This document shows positions 30,880 to 40,207 of a DNA stretch of 64,000 nt, one piece after another. A model generated the notes under the pieces. It ran no database searches and was not told the origin of the DNA. It worked only from the letters and a program-made list of their open reading frames with translations. Both the position numbers and the translations under genes were made by a program. The stretch comes from Opitutaceae bacterium (GTDB taxonomy: Bacteria; Verrucomicrobiota; Verrucomicrobiia; Opitutales; Opitutaceae), in the NCBI GenBank assembly GCA_023269585.1, contig JAHFTC010000004.1:1-64000 (forward strand). The letters are read 5' to 3'. Every line of letters starts with the position of its first letter. Position 1 is the stretch's first letter.

Positions 30880-31815
30880 TCAGGGCTTGGCGGCGCCGGG
30901 GCCGTCGCGCCAGGGCATGCGTTCGAGCATATCGGTGCCGAGGTTGCGCGCGGCCTTGGCCCAGTCGAGATCCCAACGGAAACGGGAGGTGATGCGGTGT
31001 TCGATCTCGTCGCCGAAGAAAATCGCCTCGTAGCCGGCGCCGACGACCAGCCGGCCGGGCAGTCGGGGCACCCAGCGGGAGGGCACCTCGAAGCTCACCG
31101 CGGGAAGGACGCTGAAGTATTCGCGCCCGTCGCCATCCAGGGCGGTCGTGCGCAGCGATGTCGCCACGGTGTAATGCCACGGCGCGCGGTGCAGGACGAG
31201 CCCGGGCGTGACGATGAGGTTGTCGCGGACGGGGCGATAGCGGGGAAGGCGGGTCGGGTCGGGATCGGAGTCGAAGATTTCGTAGCCGATGTTCAGGTAT
31301 GCTCCGAGGCCGCGGGCGGACTTCAGGTCGCGGGAGAAGGCCACGTAGGGCGTGAGGCGCGCGGTGCCGATCGAGAGTTGCGCGGGCGCGCCGGGAGCGG
31401 GGATCGTTGCGGTCGCGCCGAACGCGGTGTCGACATAGGGATGGAAGAGGGCGGGCCAGGCGAGCTTGGTGCCCAGTCGGTATTCCGCGATCCCGAGTCC
31501 GCCGGTGCCGCGACCGCCGAAGTTGTCGAAATAGGGCACGACCTCGGCGTTGACCTCGACGTGCTTGGTGGGCGCGTAACGCCAGCCGGCACGAATCCGG
31601 ACGTAATCCTTGCGGGCGAAATCACCGAGCATCGGGTTGAGGGTGAACCGCAACGACTCTGGCATGATGATCTTCGGCAGTTGGAAGTCGAAGATGCCAC
31701 GGATGCTGATGGCGTCCTGGTCGTCGACGGTGCTGCCCGAGGCGGTGCGTTCGATGTCGGCGCGGGCGGGAGCGAAAGAACAGGCGAGAAGGCAGAGGGC
31801 GAGGGTGCGGCGCAT
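30880..31815 (-). CDS. Secreted, probable outer-membrane beta-barrel protein of unknown function
   Basis: 311 residues with a signal peptide (MRRTLALCLLACSFAPARAD). The mature part alternates polar and hydrophobic residues in beta strands rich in Tyr, Arg and Gly (for example YVRIRAGWRYAPTKHVEVNAEVVPYFDNF and GLGAYLNIGYEIFD), as in outer-membrane porin-like barrels. I do not recognise a named family. The start at 31815 gives the signal peptide; in-frame Mets upstream lack one. It is convergent with pcm. Confidence 0.7.
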   Translation of the reverse strand: MRRTLALCLLACSFAPARADIERTASGSTVDDQDAISIRGIFDFQLPKIIMPESLRFTLNPMLGDFARKDYVRIRAGWRYAPTKHVEVNAEVVPYFDNFGGRGTGGLGIAEYRLGTKLAWPALFHPYVDTAFGATATIPAPGAPAQLSIGTARLTPYVAFSRDLKSARGLGAYLNIGYEIFDSDPDPTRLPRYRPVRDNLIVTPGLVLHRAPWHYTVATSLRTTALDGDGREYFSVLPAVSFEVPSRWVPRLPGRLVVGAGYEAIFFGDEIEHRITSRFRWDLDWAKAARNLGTDMLERMPWRDGPGAAKP

Positions 31816-32006
31816 GGGCGGAGGGTTGGTAGTGTAGTGCATCGACCGCTCGCGGCGAGCTTGGTTGCATCGGATTGGGGCGCACGGCGGCCCGGGCGAG
31901 CCGGTGCCGGTTTCCAATGCGTCCTGAGGAATCTTTCCCTCGACTTCAGGGGGGGGAATCTCCTCGCATTGTGGCGCAGTGTCAGTGCAAGCCCCGCAAG
32001 CCCCAC

Positions 32007-32330
32007 ATGAACGTCCTACCTGAACTCACTCCGGAGACCTACTCGCTGTTTCAGTTCACCCTCACCTCGCGCGATGAGGGTGCCGCTGCCCAGAAATCCC
32101 ATTGCTGGGGGGAAAACTTCAGCATCGAGGAGGCCTTCAATGCGGCCAAGGCGCTCGTCACCCGCGACTATGAGGCGATGCGCACGCTGCTTCGGCAGAA
32201 GGGCGACAAGGATCCCGCGCTCAATCTCCAGATCAACGATACGGAGTTCGGCTACGATCTGCGCCACAACTATCTCGTGGTCTCGCGCTATTGGATCCAC
32301 GCCAAGCCCTCGCTCAAGAAGGCGGTCTGA
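32007..32330 (+). CDS. Hypothetical protein, about 107 residues
   Basis: A small soluble protein starting MNVLPELTPETYSLFQFTL. It has balanced composition, several aromatic residues and no signal peptide. The pattern (FSIEEAFNAAKALVTRDYEAMRTLLRQKG, then YDLRHNYLVVSRYWIHAKPSLKKAV) looks like a genuine folded protein, but I cannot assign a family. It lies directly upstream of the tRNA-Leu gene. Confidence 0.6.
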   Translation: MNVLPELTPETYSLFQFTLTSRDEGAAAQKSHCWGENFSIEEAFNAAKALVTRDYEAMRTLLRQKGDKDPALNLQINDTEFGYDLRHNYLVVSRYWIHAKPSLKKAV

Positions 32331-32414
32331 CCGCGGGCGCGGTTTGTTTCTTCGGTCGCGGAGAAATCGCTTGCCGGTGGCGCGGTCGCTGTCCACCGTC
32401 CGCCTCTCCCTGAT

Positions 32415-32501
32415 GCCGAGGTGGCGGAATTGGCAGACGCACTAGATTCAGGGTCTAGCGCCCGCAAGGGCGTAGGGGTTCGACTCCCCTCCTCGGCACC
32501 A
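32415..32501 (+). tRNA. tRNA-Leu (anticodon CAG)
   Basis: 87 bases including an encoded CCA. The acceptor stem GCCGAGG pairs with CCTCGGC. The anticodon stem CTAGA/TCTAG encloses loop TTCAGGG, giving anticodon CAG at 32449-32451 (reads CUG). A long variable arm (CGCCCGCAAGGGCG) marks it as class II leucine tRNA. GGTTCGACTCC is the T-arm. Confidence 0.97.
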
Positions 32502-32636
32502 TACTCCGGCCCGCCCTTGGCGGCGGGCGGAGTTGACCTTGAGAAGCGAGCACACATTCTCTCGACCCTCGGGTTTCGACGGCGGCGCGAGCAGCGCCCC
32601 GGCCCGGGTTCAAGTTACCACGACAGTCTACCTCCC

Positions 32637-32933
32637 ATGAAATCCCTCCGTGTTCTGATCATTTTCTCCGCGCTCGCCCTCAGCGCGGGCGTCGCCTCGG
32701 CCGACTGCGGCACCTGCGAAAAGAAGGACCAGTGCGACAAGCCCAAGTGCGAGCAGCCCGCCAAGAGCGAGTGCTGCCAGAAGGCCTGCACCGAAGCCGA
32801 CAAGGCCAAGTGCGACAAGGCCAAGTGCGACAAGGAGCAGAAGTGCTGCGAGCAGAAGACGATGGCCTGCTGCGACGAGGCCGCGAAGGCCGGCAAGACG
32901 TGCGAGAAGTGCAATCCGCCGGAGAAGAAGTGA
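32637..32933 (+). CDS. Secreted cysteine-rich protein, metallothionein-like composition
   Basis: 98 residues. A clear signal peptide (MKSLRVLIIFSALALSAGVASA) precedes a mature region of about 76 residues with 15 cysteines and many lysines. The cysteines occur as CxxC, CC and KAKCDK units (DCGTCEKKDQC, KAKCDKAKCDKEQKCCEQK, CEKCNPPEKK). There is no aromatic core, so the fold is likely held by disulfides or bound metal. This resembles exported metal-binding or metallothionein-like proteins, but I cannot name a family. It follows tRNA-Leu and is closed by a strong terminator, so it is an independent short transcript. Confidence 0.7.
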   Translation: MKSLRVLIIFSALALSAGVASADCGTCEKKDQCDKPKCEQPAKSECCQKACTEADKAKCDKAKCDKEQKCCEQKTMACCDEAAKAGKTCEKCNPPEKK

Positions 32934-32956
32934 TTCTTCCGAGCGTTCCGTTTTTG

Positions 32957-32985
32957 GCCGCTGCCCTCCGGGGTAGCGGCTTTTT
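32957..32985 (+). terminator. Intrinsic terminator of the cysteine-rich protein gene
   Basis: A 10-bp stem (GCCGCTGCCC pairing GGGTAGCGGC with one G-T) and a 4-base loop at 32957-32980 are followed directly by TTTTT. It begins 23 bases past the stop codon. Confidence 0.9.
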
Positions 32986-33002
32986 GGTGTCAGGAGGGGG
33001 CG

Positions 33003-34121
33003 TCAGAGGGCGCCGCGGGCGCGGCGGCGTGGAGCGGCGTGGTGGATCAGGCGCACGGCGTCGTCGATCCGCGCCACGTCGCAGACGCCGATGAGACGGT
33101 CGAAGGAGTAGACCGGGAAGAGGCGTTGGCGGCTGCGCCGGAGACCGGCGACGACCGGGCCGAGCGTCCATTCGGCCTGGAGGACCGCGAAATCGTGCTC
33201 GGCGTGGGCGGCGAGCGGTTCCTGTTCCCGGCCCGCGCGCAGCGCCGCGGCGACGCGGGATCGTGGCACGACGCCGATCGGGCCGCTTGCCCCGATGAGG
33301 AGGAGATCCTGCGACACGGAGCGCCGGAGCGCTTCGAACGCCGTCGCGATGCTCGTTTCGGGTGGGAACCCGAGGAAGTCGCGGCGGGTGACGTTGGCGA
33401 CGATCAGGCCGGCGTAGAACTCGCGGTCGCGCACGAAGCGGTATTCGGACTCGGCGCCGTAGGCGATGAACAGAAAGAGGGCGGAGAGCAGCCAGAGGTT
33501 GTCGCCGTCGAAATACGAGCCGTAGGCGGCCCAAGTCGCGATCGTGAGAGCGATCACCTGTCCTGAGCGCGCGGCCCAACGGGTGGCGACCAGGTAGTCC
33601 AGCCGCATCGCCAGCAACGAGCGTAGCACGCGGCCGCCGTCCATCGGGAAAGCGGGCAGGAGATTGAAGACGCCCATGATGAGGTTCACGCCGAGCAATG
33701 CGTGCGGGATCTCGCGCAGGCTGGTGGGCGGCCCGACCTCCGCCAGCGATGGCGGCCAGCCGAAACCGAGGACGAGGAGCGCGATCATCAGGTAATTCAC
33801 GGCCGGCCCCGCGAGCGCGATCGCCAGCTCCCGTCGTGGCTGCCGGGGGAGGGAGTCGAACTCCGCCATGCCGCCGACGGGCAGGAGCAGGATGCGGTTG
33901 GTGCGAATACCGTAGCGGCGGGCGGCGAGGCAGTGACCGAGTTCATGAAGCACAACGACCGCGAACATCAGCACCACGAACGCGAGCGACCACAGGAGTC
34001 CGCGCCAACCGTCGTCTTGCGCACCAAGCCAGCCGGCATAGGCCAGAAGCAGCACGAAGGTGGCGTGCACTTCGAGGCGAATGCCGAAGACCCGGAACAA
34101 GGCGATTGACCAACGGAGCAT
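33003..34121 (-). CDS. Site-2 protease family (M50) membrane metalloprotease
   Basis: 372 residues. Transmembrane helices carry the zinc site HELGH in [14 protein letters not shown] and the second motif [16 protein letters not shown]. The substrate-side motif GGMAEF and an [10 protein letters not shown] helix also fit the M50B (SpoIVFB-like) group. The C-terminal 130 residues resemble a worn CBS pair ([19 protein letters not shown]). The start at 34121 begins with [14 protein letters not shown], a family-like N-terminus; an upstream Met at 34202 adds sequence that overlaps the next gene. The role is intramembrane cleavage of an unknown protein. It is divergent from the NtrC-type gene. Confidence 0.9.
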   Translation of the reverse strand: MLRWSIALFRVFGIRLEVHATFVLLLAYAGWLGAQDDGWRGLLWSLAFVVLMFAVVVLHELGHCLAARRYGIRTNRILLLPVGGMAEFDSLPRQPRRELAIALAGPAVNYLMIALLVLGFGWPPSLAEVGPPTSLREIPHALLGVNLIMGVFNLLPAFPMDGGRVLRSLLAMRLDYLVATRWAARSGQVIALTIATWAAYGSYFDGDNLWLLSALFLFIAYGAESEYRFVRDREFYAGLIVANVTRRDFLGFPPETSIATAFEALRRSVSQDLLLIGASGPIGVVPRSRVAAALRAGREQEPLAAHAEHDFAVLQAEWTLGPVVAGLRRSRQRLFPVYSFDRLIGVCDVARIDDAVRLIHHAAPRRRARGAL

Positions 34122-34180
34122 TTGAACGGAAAAAATCCATTTGGCCGCGGCGTTGTCGCCGTTGTCAATCAACGCCTCCG

Positions 34181-35689
34181 ATGACTGCCGATTCCGCCGC
34201 ACCGAAAACGCCCACGATCCTCATCATCGACGATGACGAGGAGATTCGTTATTCCCTCGGTCGCGTGCTCGGGGCGCGCCAGTACCGCATCGTGGAGGCC
34301 GGCAGCGGCGAGGAGGGCATCGCTCTCGCCAAGAAGGGCGCGCCCGATCTCGTGTTCCTCGACATCCGCATGGGCGGCATGAGCGGCATCGAGACGCTCC
34401 AGCATCTGCGCGCGTTGCACCCGCACCTGCTCGTGGTGCTCATGACGGCGTTCGGCACCGCGCAGACGGCGATCGAGGCGATGAAGTTCGGTGCGTTCGA
34501 CTACGTGATGAAGCCGTTCGACGCCGACAAGGTCCTCGCCATCGCGGAGAACGCGCTCAAGACCAAGGCCGACCTCCAGACCGCCGCCGGCTACAAGCCC
34601 AAGGTGAAGAGCGAGGACTACAAGGAGGGCATCGTCGGCTCCTCGCCCGCGATGCAGGAGGTCTTCAAGGTCATCGGCCAGGTGACCGCCAGCGACGTGA
34701 CCGTGCTGATCTCCGGCGAGAGCGGCACCGGCAAGGAACTCGTCGCCCGCTGCATCTACCAGCACAGCCACCGCTCCTCGAAGGCGTTCATGGCCGTCAA
34801 TTGTGCCGCGATTCCGGAGAACCTCATCGAGAGCGAGCTCTTCGGCCACGAGCGCGGCTCCTTCACCGGCGCCACCGGCCAGCGCAGCGGCAAGTTCGAG
34901 CTCTGCGACGGCGGCACGCTTTTCCTCGACGAGATCGGCGACATGTCGCTCGCCACGCAGACGAAGATCCTGCGCGTCCTCCAGGAGGGCGAGATCCAGC
35001 GGGTCGGCGGTACTGAGACCATCAACGTCGATGTGCGCGTGATCGCCGCGACCAACCGCGACCTCGAACAGATGGTGAAGGCGAAGACCTTCCGCGAAGA
35101 TCTGTATTATCGGCTCAACGTCGTGCGCCTGCGCCTGCCAGGCCTGCGCGAGCGCACCGGCGACATCCCCCAGATTGTCGACTTCATGCTCCAGATGCTG
35201 GAGAAGACGAAGAAGACCCGCGTGCGCAAGGTTGCGCCCGAGGCGATGGATGTGCTCGTGCGGTACTGCTGGCCGGGCAACGTGCGCGAGCTCGAGAACG
35301 CGATCTACCGCAGCGCCGTGATCGCGCAGGGCGACACGATCCTCGTGAAGGATCTGCCGGTGGAATTGCGCGAGGCGGTGAATGCCGCCAGCGGCGTCGC
35401 CGCTCCGGCGGCCGCGGCCCCCACGCCCGTGGTGGTCACTGCGCCGGCTCCCGCGCCGGCCGCCCCCGCGGTTCCGGCCGACCTGGACGGGGCGCTCGAC
35501 TTCATCTACCAGCGGCTCAGTGCCGACAAAGCGGAGACGATCCTCGAACGCCTGGAGCGCGAGATGATCGTCCGCGCGATCAAGGAGTTCGGCGGCAACC
35601 AGGTGCGCGCCTCGGAGCGCCTTGGCATCACCCGCGCCACGTTGCGCAAACGGCTGGACGTGCTCCGCGGCGAAGCGAGCGCGGAGTAG
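34181..35689 (+). CDS. Sigma-54-dependent response regulator, NtrC family
   Basis: 502 residues. The receiver domain has Asp61 in VFLDIRMGG and Lys111 in YVMKPF. The AAA+ domain has Walker A GESGTGKE (179-186), GSFTGA sigma-54 contact loop (226-231; the usual sequence is GAFTGA) and Walker [12 protein letters not shown]. An Ala/Pro-rich linker (about residues 405-430) precedes a Fis-type DNA-binding helix-turn-helix ([22 protein letters not shown]). It activates RpoN promoters after phosphorylation. No cognate kinase is adjacent; the two NtrB-like hybrid kinases in this window have their own receivers. Confidence 0.94.
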   Translation: MTADSAAPKTPTILIIDDDEEIRYSLGRVLGARQYRIVEAGSGEEGIALAKKGAPDLVFLDIRMGGMSGIETLQHLRALHPHLLVVLMTAFGTAQTAIEAMKFGAFDYVMKPFDADKVLAIAENALKTKADLQTAAGYKPKVKSEDYKEGIVGSSPAMQEVFKVIGQVTASDVTVLISGESGTGKELVARCIYQHSHRSSKAFMAVNCAAIPENLIESELFGHERGSFTGATGQRSGKFELCDGGTLFLDEIGDMSLATQTKILRVLQEGEIQRVGGTETINVDVRVIAATNRDLEQMVKAKTFREDLYYRLNVVRLRLPGLRERTGDIPQIVDFMLQMLEKTKKTRVRKVAPEAMDVLVRYCWPGNVRELENAIYRSAVIAQGDTILVKDLPVELREAVNAASGVAAPAAAAPTPVVVTAPAPAPAAPAVPADLDGALDFIYQRLSADKAETILERLEREMIVRAIKEFGGNQVRASERLGITRATLRKRLDVLRGEASAE

Positions 35690-35754
35690 GGCGCGAGGCG
35701 GGACCAGCCGGTCCAGTCGGCGAGCCCGGCGGGACCGGTGCGGCGAAAACGGTA

Positions 35755-38640
35755 CTACTGCACCGCGGGTTCGGCGGGTTGCGCTTGGGCCGGCGGCGTC
35801 GCGGGCATGGGGACCGGCAGGACGATGTAGCTCACCAGCCGCTCCGGCCGCAGGTATTCGGTGGCGAGGGCGTTGATCTCCTCGCGGGTGATGGCGGTGA
35901 TGTCGGCGGTGCGGTTGCGGGCCCACTCGAACCGTTGGGGCAGTTCGCGACAGCCGCCGAGCACGTTGGCCAGCCAGTACGAGTTGGTGCGGGCGCTCTC
36001 GAGGATGCCGGTGAGGATGGGCTGCTTCATCCGCACAAGTTCGTCGTCGGTGATGCCGCTGGTGCGGAGCGACTCGCCAATCTCGCGCACGGTGTCGCGA
36101 ATCGCTGCGGCCTGCGCGGGATCGACGCCGACCTGGACGGACAGGATGCCGTAGCCCGGGAAGGTGAGGCTGCCGTCGTTGCTGGCATTGGGGCTGTAGG
36201 CGCCGCCGAGGCCCTCGCGGATCTTTACCCGCAGGCGATCCTCGATCGTGGAGGCGAGGAGGTTGAGCCGGCGGTTGCGGCGCACGTCGAACGCGTCATT
36301 GCTCGGCCAGAACACGAAGACGGTTCCGCGTGGGATCTCGGTCTGGACCGTGCGCTCGGCCGCGAACCCGGCGGCCGGGTAGGCAACCTGGCGCTCGCTC
36401 CCGTAGGCCGGTTTGGCGCTGCGGGGCGGCAGGGTGCCGAAGGTCTGGGCCGCGAGGGCGATCGTCGCCTCGAGGTCGATGTCGCCCACGATGCTCAGTT
36501 CCAACGGGCCCTTCGGGAGCTCCGGTTCGAGCCAGGCGCGGACGTCGGCCATGGAGTAACCGGCGAGTGTATCCATCGGCGGGAGGCCGAAGCGGGGGTC
36601 GTCGGAGGCGAGCTTCCGATTGATCTCGAGCGGGTAGACGCCCTCGGGGGTGTGTTGGAGCTGGTTGTAGTATTGCGCCATGCCGCGGCGGAGGAGGCGC
36701 TCGCCTTCGGGCCGGTATCCAGGATCGGCGATGGTGGCGGCGAGGAGCTGGAACTGGAGTTCGAGATCTTTTGGGGTGGTCTGGCCGGTGACGAAGAAGG
36801 CGTCATTTTCGACGAAGAAGCCGGCGCTCACGGAGCGCCCGGCGAGGATGCGGCGAAGCTCGTCGGCGCTGTGTTTGCCCAGCCCCATCAGGCCGGCGGC
36901 ACTACGGGCGAAGACATCGAGCCCGGGTTTGGTCGCGGGCAGCGTGAGCACGCCGCCGCCGAAACGGGCGGAGACGAGGATTGTGGCGGCTTGGAAGTCA
37001 GTCTTCTTGAGGTTGAGCTTCACGCCGTTGGCGAAGTCGACCTGCACGATGCCCAGGTCGGAAATCTCGTGGCGGGCGACGATCGTGCCGGCGGGGCCGA
37101 AGTCGGCGTAACCCCACGTCTGGTCCGCAATCGCGGCCGGGGCGGCGACGGTCGCCGTGCGGCTCTCGGCGAACGCGCCCTCGACGGTGGCTGCGTCGAG
37201 CTCGGCGGGCAGGTTTCCGGAGGCAAAGATCAGTCGACCGGGGGCGGCCCACGCCTCCCGCAACGCCGCGAGGCAGTCGGCGACGGTCACGCGGGCGAGC
37301 GCGGGCTGGTACAGGTCGCGGACGGCGACGGGGTGGGAGAAAACGTTGTGTCCATGGATGGTGGAGATCAGGCCCGCGGCGAGGCCGGACGAGCGGCGGG
37401 TGGGGGCCTGTTTTACGGCGTCGTCGAGGGCGTTGGCCATGTTGGCGGTGGCCTCGCGGAGTTCGGCGGGCTGGAAACCGTGTTCGAGGGCGCGGCGCAG
37501 CTCCTGCTCGGCCACGGCGAGAGCGGGGCGCCACTGCTCGGGCTTGGTCGTGGCGACGTCCAGCGAGCTGTTGGACACGAAGTCGAGCATCTCGCTGGTG
37601 TGGGCGCTGGCGCTGGTGAAGGGCGCGCCCTCCTGTTTGGCGAGCTCCTCGAAACGCCGGTTGAGCATCGTGTACGCGAGCTGGCGCGGGAGGTACTTGA
37701 GGCGGCTGGCGGCGGTGTCGGGTTCGTAGGCGTAGGGTGCCACGGTCTGGATACTGACGCTGATGCGTGGCAGTTCGGGGTCGCGGTGCACCTGCGCGCG
37801 CACGCCCTCGGGCATCACGACCGAGCCGAGCTCGGGTTCGGGACGGGCCGGGGCGCGGGGTTGCATGTCGGCGAAGGCCGCGGCGATGAGCGGCGCGACA
37901 GCGGCGGGCTCGACCTGACCGACGACCACCAGGGCCATGCGTTCCGGCCGGTACCAAGTGTCGTAGTAGTCGACGAATTCGTCGCGGGGCGCGGAGCGGA
38001 TGACCTCCTCGGTGCCGATCGGGAAGCGCCGCGGCAGCAACGTCTGCGGGAGGGCGAAGCCGAACTCGGCCAGCATGGCGCGGAAGTCGGCGGAGTCGCG
38101 TTCGCGTTTCTCGGCGAGAATGACACCGCGCTCCTGCTCGATTTCCTCGGGGAGAAAGAGCACGCCGTCGGCATAATCACGCAGGGCCTTGAAGGCCTCG
38201 CGCAGGGAGTCGGCGTCGTTCTTCGGCAGTTCCACCTGGTACTGGGTGCGGTCGAATCCGGTGGAGGCGTTGGTGTCGGGGCCGAAGGCCATGCCGAGGC
38301 GCTGGAAGTACTCGACGAGCTGGCCGGGCGGGAAGTTGCGGGTGCCGTTGAACCCCATGTGCTCGATGAAATGGGCGAGGCCGCGCTGGGCGTCGGTCTC
38401 CATGAGTGCGCCGGTGGCGACGAGCAGGCGCACGCTGACGCGGTCGCGGGGCTCGGCGTTGGGCAGGATCGCATAGCGCAGGCCGTTGTCGAGGCGGCCC
38501 CAGGTGATCGCGGGGTCGACGGGGACGTCGCTGGTGGTGTGCGGCCACTCGGTGGTCGGGGCGCGCAGCGGGACGGCGGAGAGGGACGCCGCGACGAGCA
38601 GCAGGCCGAGCGTGAGGAGCGGCAGGGTGCGGAGCTTCAT
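35755..38640 (-). CDS. M16 family zinc metallopeptidase, second copy
   Basis: 961 residues with signal peptide MKLRTLPLLTLGLLLVAASLSA. The zinc motif HFIEH is at residues 90-94 (GLAHFIEHMGFNGT), with a downstream ligand Glu in ERGVILAEKRERD. It has the same two-half plan as the peptidase at 4562-7405 but is clearly a different gene: shared blocks include FIEHM.F.GTR, LRYAILP and the VDFANGV linker region. It is probably periplasmic peptide turnover or processing. The Met at 38640 is at the signal peptide. Confidence 0.93.
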   Translation of the reverse strand: MKLRTLPLLTLGLLLVAASLSAVPLRAPTTEWPHTTSDVPVDPAITWGRLDNGLRYAILPNAEPRDRVSVRLLVATGALMETDAQRGLAHFIEHMGFNGTRNFPPGQLVEYFQRLGMAFGPDTNASTGFDRTQYQVELPKNDADSLREAFKALRDYADGVLFLPEEIEQERGVILAEKRERDSADFRAMLAEFGFALPQTLLPRRFPIGTEEVIRSAPRDEFVDYYDTWYRPERMALVVVGQVEPAAVAPLIAAAFADMQPRAPARPEPELGSVVMPEGVRAQVHRDPELPRISVSIQTVAPYAYEPDTAASRLKYLPRQLAYTMLNRRFEELAKQEGAPFTSASAHTSEMLDFVSNSSLDVATTKPEQWRPALAVAEQELRRALEHGFQPAELREATANMANALDDAVKQAPTRRSSGLAAGLISTIHGHNVFSHPVAVRDLYQPALARVTVADCLAALREAWAAPGRLIFASGNLPAELDAATVEGAFAESRTATVAAPAAIADQTWGYADFGPAGTIVARHEISDLGIVQVDFANGVKLNLKKTDFQAATILVSARFGGGVLTLPATKPGLDVFARSAAGLMGLGKHSADELRRILAGRSVSAGFFVENDAFFVTGQTTPKDLELQFQLLAATIADPGYRPEGERLLRRGMAQYYNQLQHTPEGVYPLEINRKLASDDPRFGLPPMDTLAGYSMADVRAWLEPELPKGPLELSIVGDIDLEATIALAAQTFGTLPPRSAKPAYGSERQVAYPAAGFAAERTVQTEIPRGTVFVFWPSNDAFDVRRNRRLNLLASTIEDRLRVKIREGLGGAYSPNASNDGSLTFPGYGILSVQVGVDPAQAAAIRDTVREIGESLRTSGITDDELVRMKQPILTGILESARTNSYWLANVLGGCRELPQRFEWARNRTADITAITREEINALATEYLRPERLVSYIVLPVPMPATPPAQAQPAEPAVQ

Positions 38641-38789
38641 GCGAGAGGGAGTGAGATGCACTTGTGGCGCGGGGACAAGCCGCCGGTGGCGAACGGTCGG
38701 GCGGGGGGTGGGGCGGGCGCGGCGGCGGATGAAACCTGAGCTTGAGCCCGTGCGCGGGGACGGCGATTTTCGCGGCACCGCCTTCCCGC

Positions 38790-40070
38790 ATGCTCTGGTT
38801 CTACCGCCTGTTCTTCCTGCCCGTGATCCTGCTCGCGGCGCCGTTCTATCTGCGCCGCATGTGGAAACGCGGCGGCTATCGCGCGGGCTTTGGGCAGCGG
38901 TTCGGCGCTGTCCCGCCGCTGCCGGCGAAGCGTCGCGGCGTGACCAGAGTCTGGTTGCAGGCCGTGAGCGTGGGCGAGGTGCTGGCGATGGCACCGCTGC
39001 TCAAGCGTCTCGTGGCGGATGGCCGGGCCGAAGTGTACCTCACGACGACGACGAGCACCGGCTACGCCCTGGCGCGGGAGAAGTTCGCGGGCTTGGCGGT
39101 GGGCGTGGGCTATTTCCCGCTCGATTGGTGGCTGTTCAGCCGGCGCACCTGGCGGTGGGTGCAGCCCGATCTGGTGCTGTTGGCCGAGAGCGAACTCTGG
39201 CCCGAGCACCTCGCGCAGGCGGCGAGGCGCAAGGTCCCGGTGGTGCTCGTCAATGCGCGGCTGTCGGATCGCAGCTTCCGGCGGCTGTCCGCGGTGCGCA
39301 CTTGGGCCGGCCGGTTGTATCGGAAGATCGAGTGCGTCTTGCCCTCGTCGGAGCAGGATGCGGAGCGCTTCCGCGCGCTCGGCGTGCCGGCGGAGCGGCT
39401 GGTCACGACCGGCAATCTGAAGTTCGATGTGGCGATCCAGCCGCTCGACACGTGGGAGCGCGCGATGCTGCGCCGCGAACTCGGTTTCGCCGACACTCAG
39501 CTGGTGATCCTCGGCTCCTCGACCTGGCCCGGCGAGGAACTGGCGATGTTGCGCCTGCTCGAACGCGCCCGGCGCGACGGCATTGTCTGCCAGCTGCTGC
39601 TGGTGCCGCGGCACGCGGAGCGTCGCGCGGAGATCGAGACGCTGCTCGGCACGCGGCCGCTCAACTGGCACCGGCGGTCGCGCGGGCAGGCGCTCGGGCA
39701 GGTCGACGTGTGCGTGGCCGACACCACCGGGGAGCTCCAGAAGCTCACCCAGGTGGCCGATGTCGTGTTTGTGGGCAAGAGCCTGCCGCCGAACGAGGGC
39801 GGGCAGACGCCGATCGAAGCCGCGTTGCTGGAGAAGCCGCTGCTGTTCGGTCCGGCGATGAGCAATTTCCGCGCGGCGGCCGCCTCGCTCACCGCGTGCG
39901 GCGCGGCGTTGTGCGTGAGCGACGAAGTCGAACTCGTCGACCAGGGGCTGGCGCTGCTGCGGGACGCGAAGCGTCGCGAACAGATGGCGACAGCGGCGAG
40001 TGCGTGGCACAAGGCCAACCAGGGCGCGATGGAGCGCACCCTGCGCGAGATCGAACGCTTCCGGCGCTGA
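38790..40070 (+). CDS. waaA: 3-deoxy-D-manno-octulosonic acid (Kdo) transferase
   Basis: 426 residues, a GT30 glycosyltransferase that adds Kdo to lipid A precursor at the inner membrane. An N-terminal hydrophobic anchor (FYRLFFLPVILLAAPFYL) is followed by the catalytic Glu63 in AVSVGEVLAM, LTTTTSTGYALA, LLAESELWPE and VLVNARLSDRS. The C-terminal nucleotide-binding half has VFVGKSLPPNEGGQTPIEAA. The start at 38790 gives the typical short anchor; an earlier in-frame Met at 38742 is less likely. The gene shows that the organism makes LPS. Confidence 0.94.
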   Translation: MLWFYRLFFLPVILLAAPFYLRRMWKRGGYRAGFGQRFGAVPPLPAKRRGVTRVWLQAVSVGEVLAMAPLLKRLVADGRAEVYLTTTTSTGYALAREKFAGLAVGVGYFPLDWWLFSRRTWRWVQPDLVLLAESELWPEHLAQAARRKVPVVLVNARLSDRSFRRLSAVRTWAGRLYRKIECVLPSSEQDAERFRALGVPAERLVTTGNLKFDVAIQPLDTWERAMLRRELGFADTQLVILGSSTWPGEELAMLRLLERARRDGIVCQLLLVPRHAERRAEIETLLGTRPLNWHRRSRGQALGQVDVCVADTTGELQKLTQVADVVFVGKSLPPNEGGQTPIEAALLEKPLLFGPAMSNFRAAAASLTACGAALCVSDEVELVDQGLALLRDAKRREQMATAASAWHKANQGAMERTLREIERFRR

Positions 40071-40154
40071 GGAGCAGCGGTGGGCGGGCGCGAGGCAGGC
40101 CCTGTGCCGGTGGCGGAGGTCGAGGCGAAGCCGGTTCGGCTGCGCGCGGCGACG

Positions 40155-40183
40155 AAAAAGCCGCCGAGACGAATCCCGGCGGC
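40155..40183 (-). terminator. Intrinsic terminator of the PEP-CTERM protein gene
   Basis: On the minus strand a GCCGCCG/CGGCGGC stem with a 10-base loop (40160-40183) is followed by TTTTT (complement of 40155-40159). It lies about 25 bases beyond the stop of the PEP-CTERM gene and faces waaA. Confidence 0.8.
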
Positions 40184-40207
40184 CGGAGCGATCGGGGAAG
40201 GGGGCGT

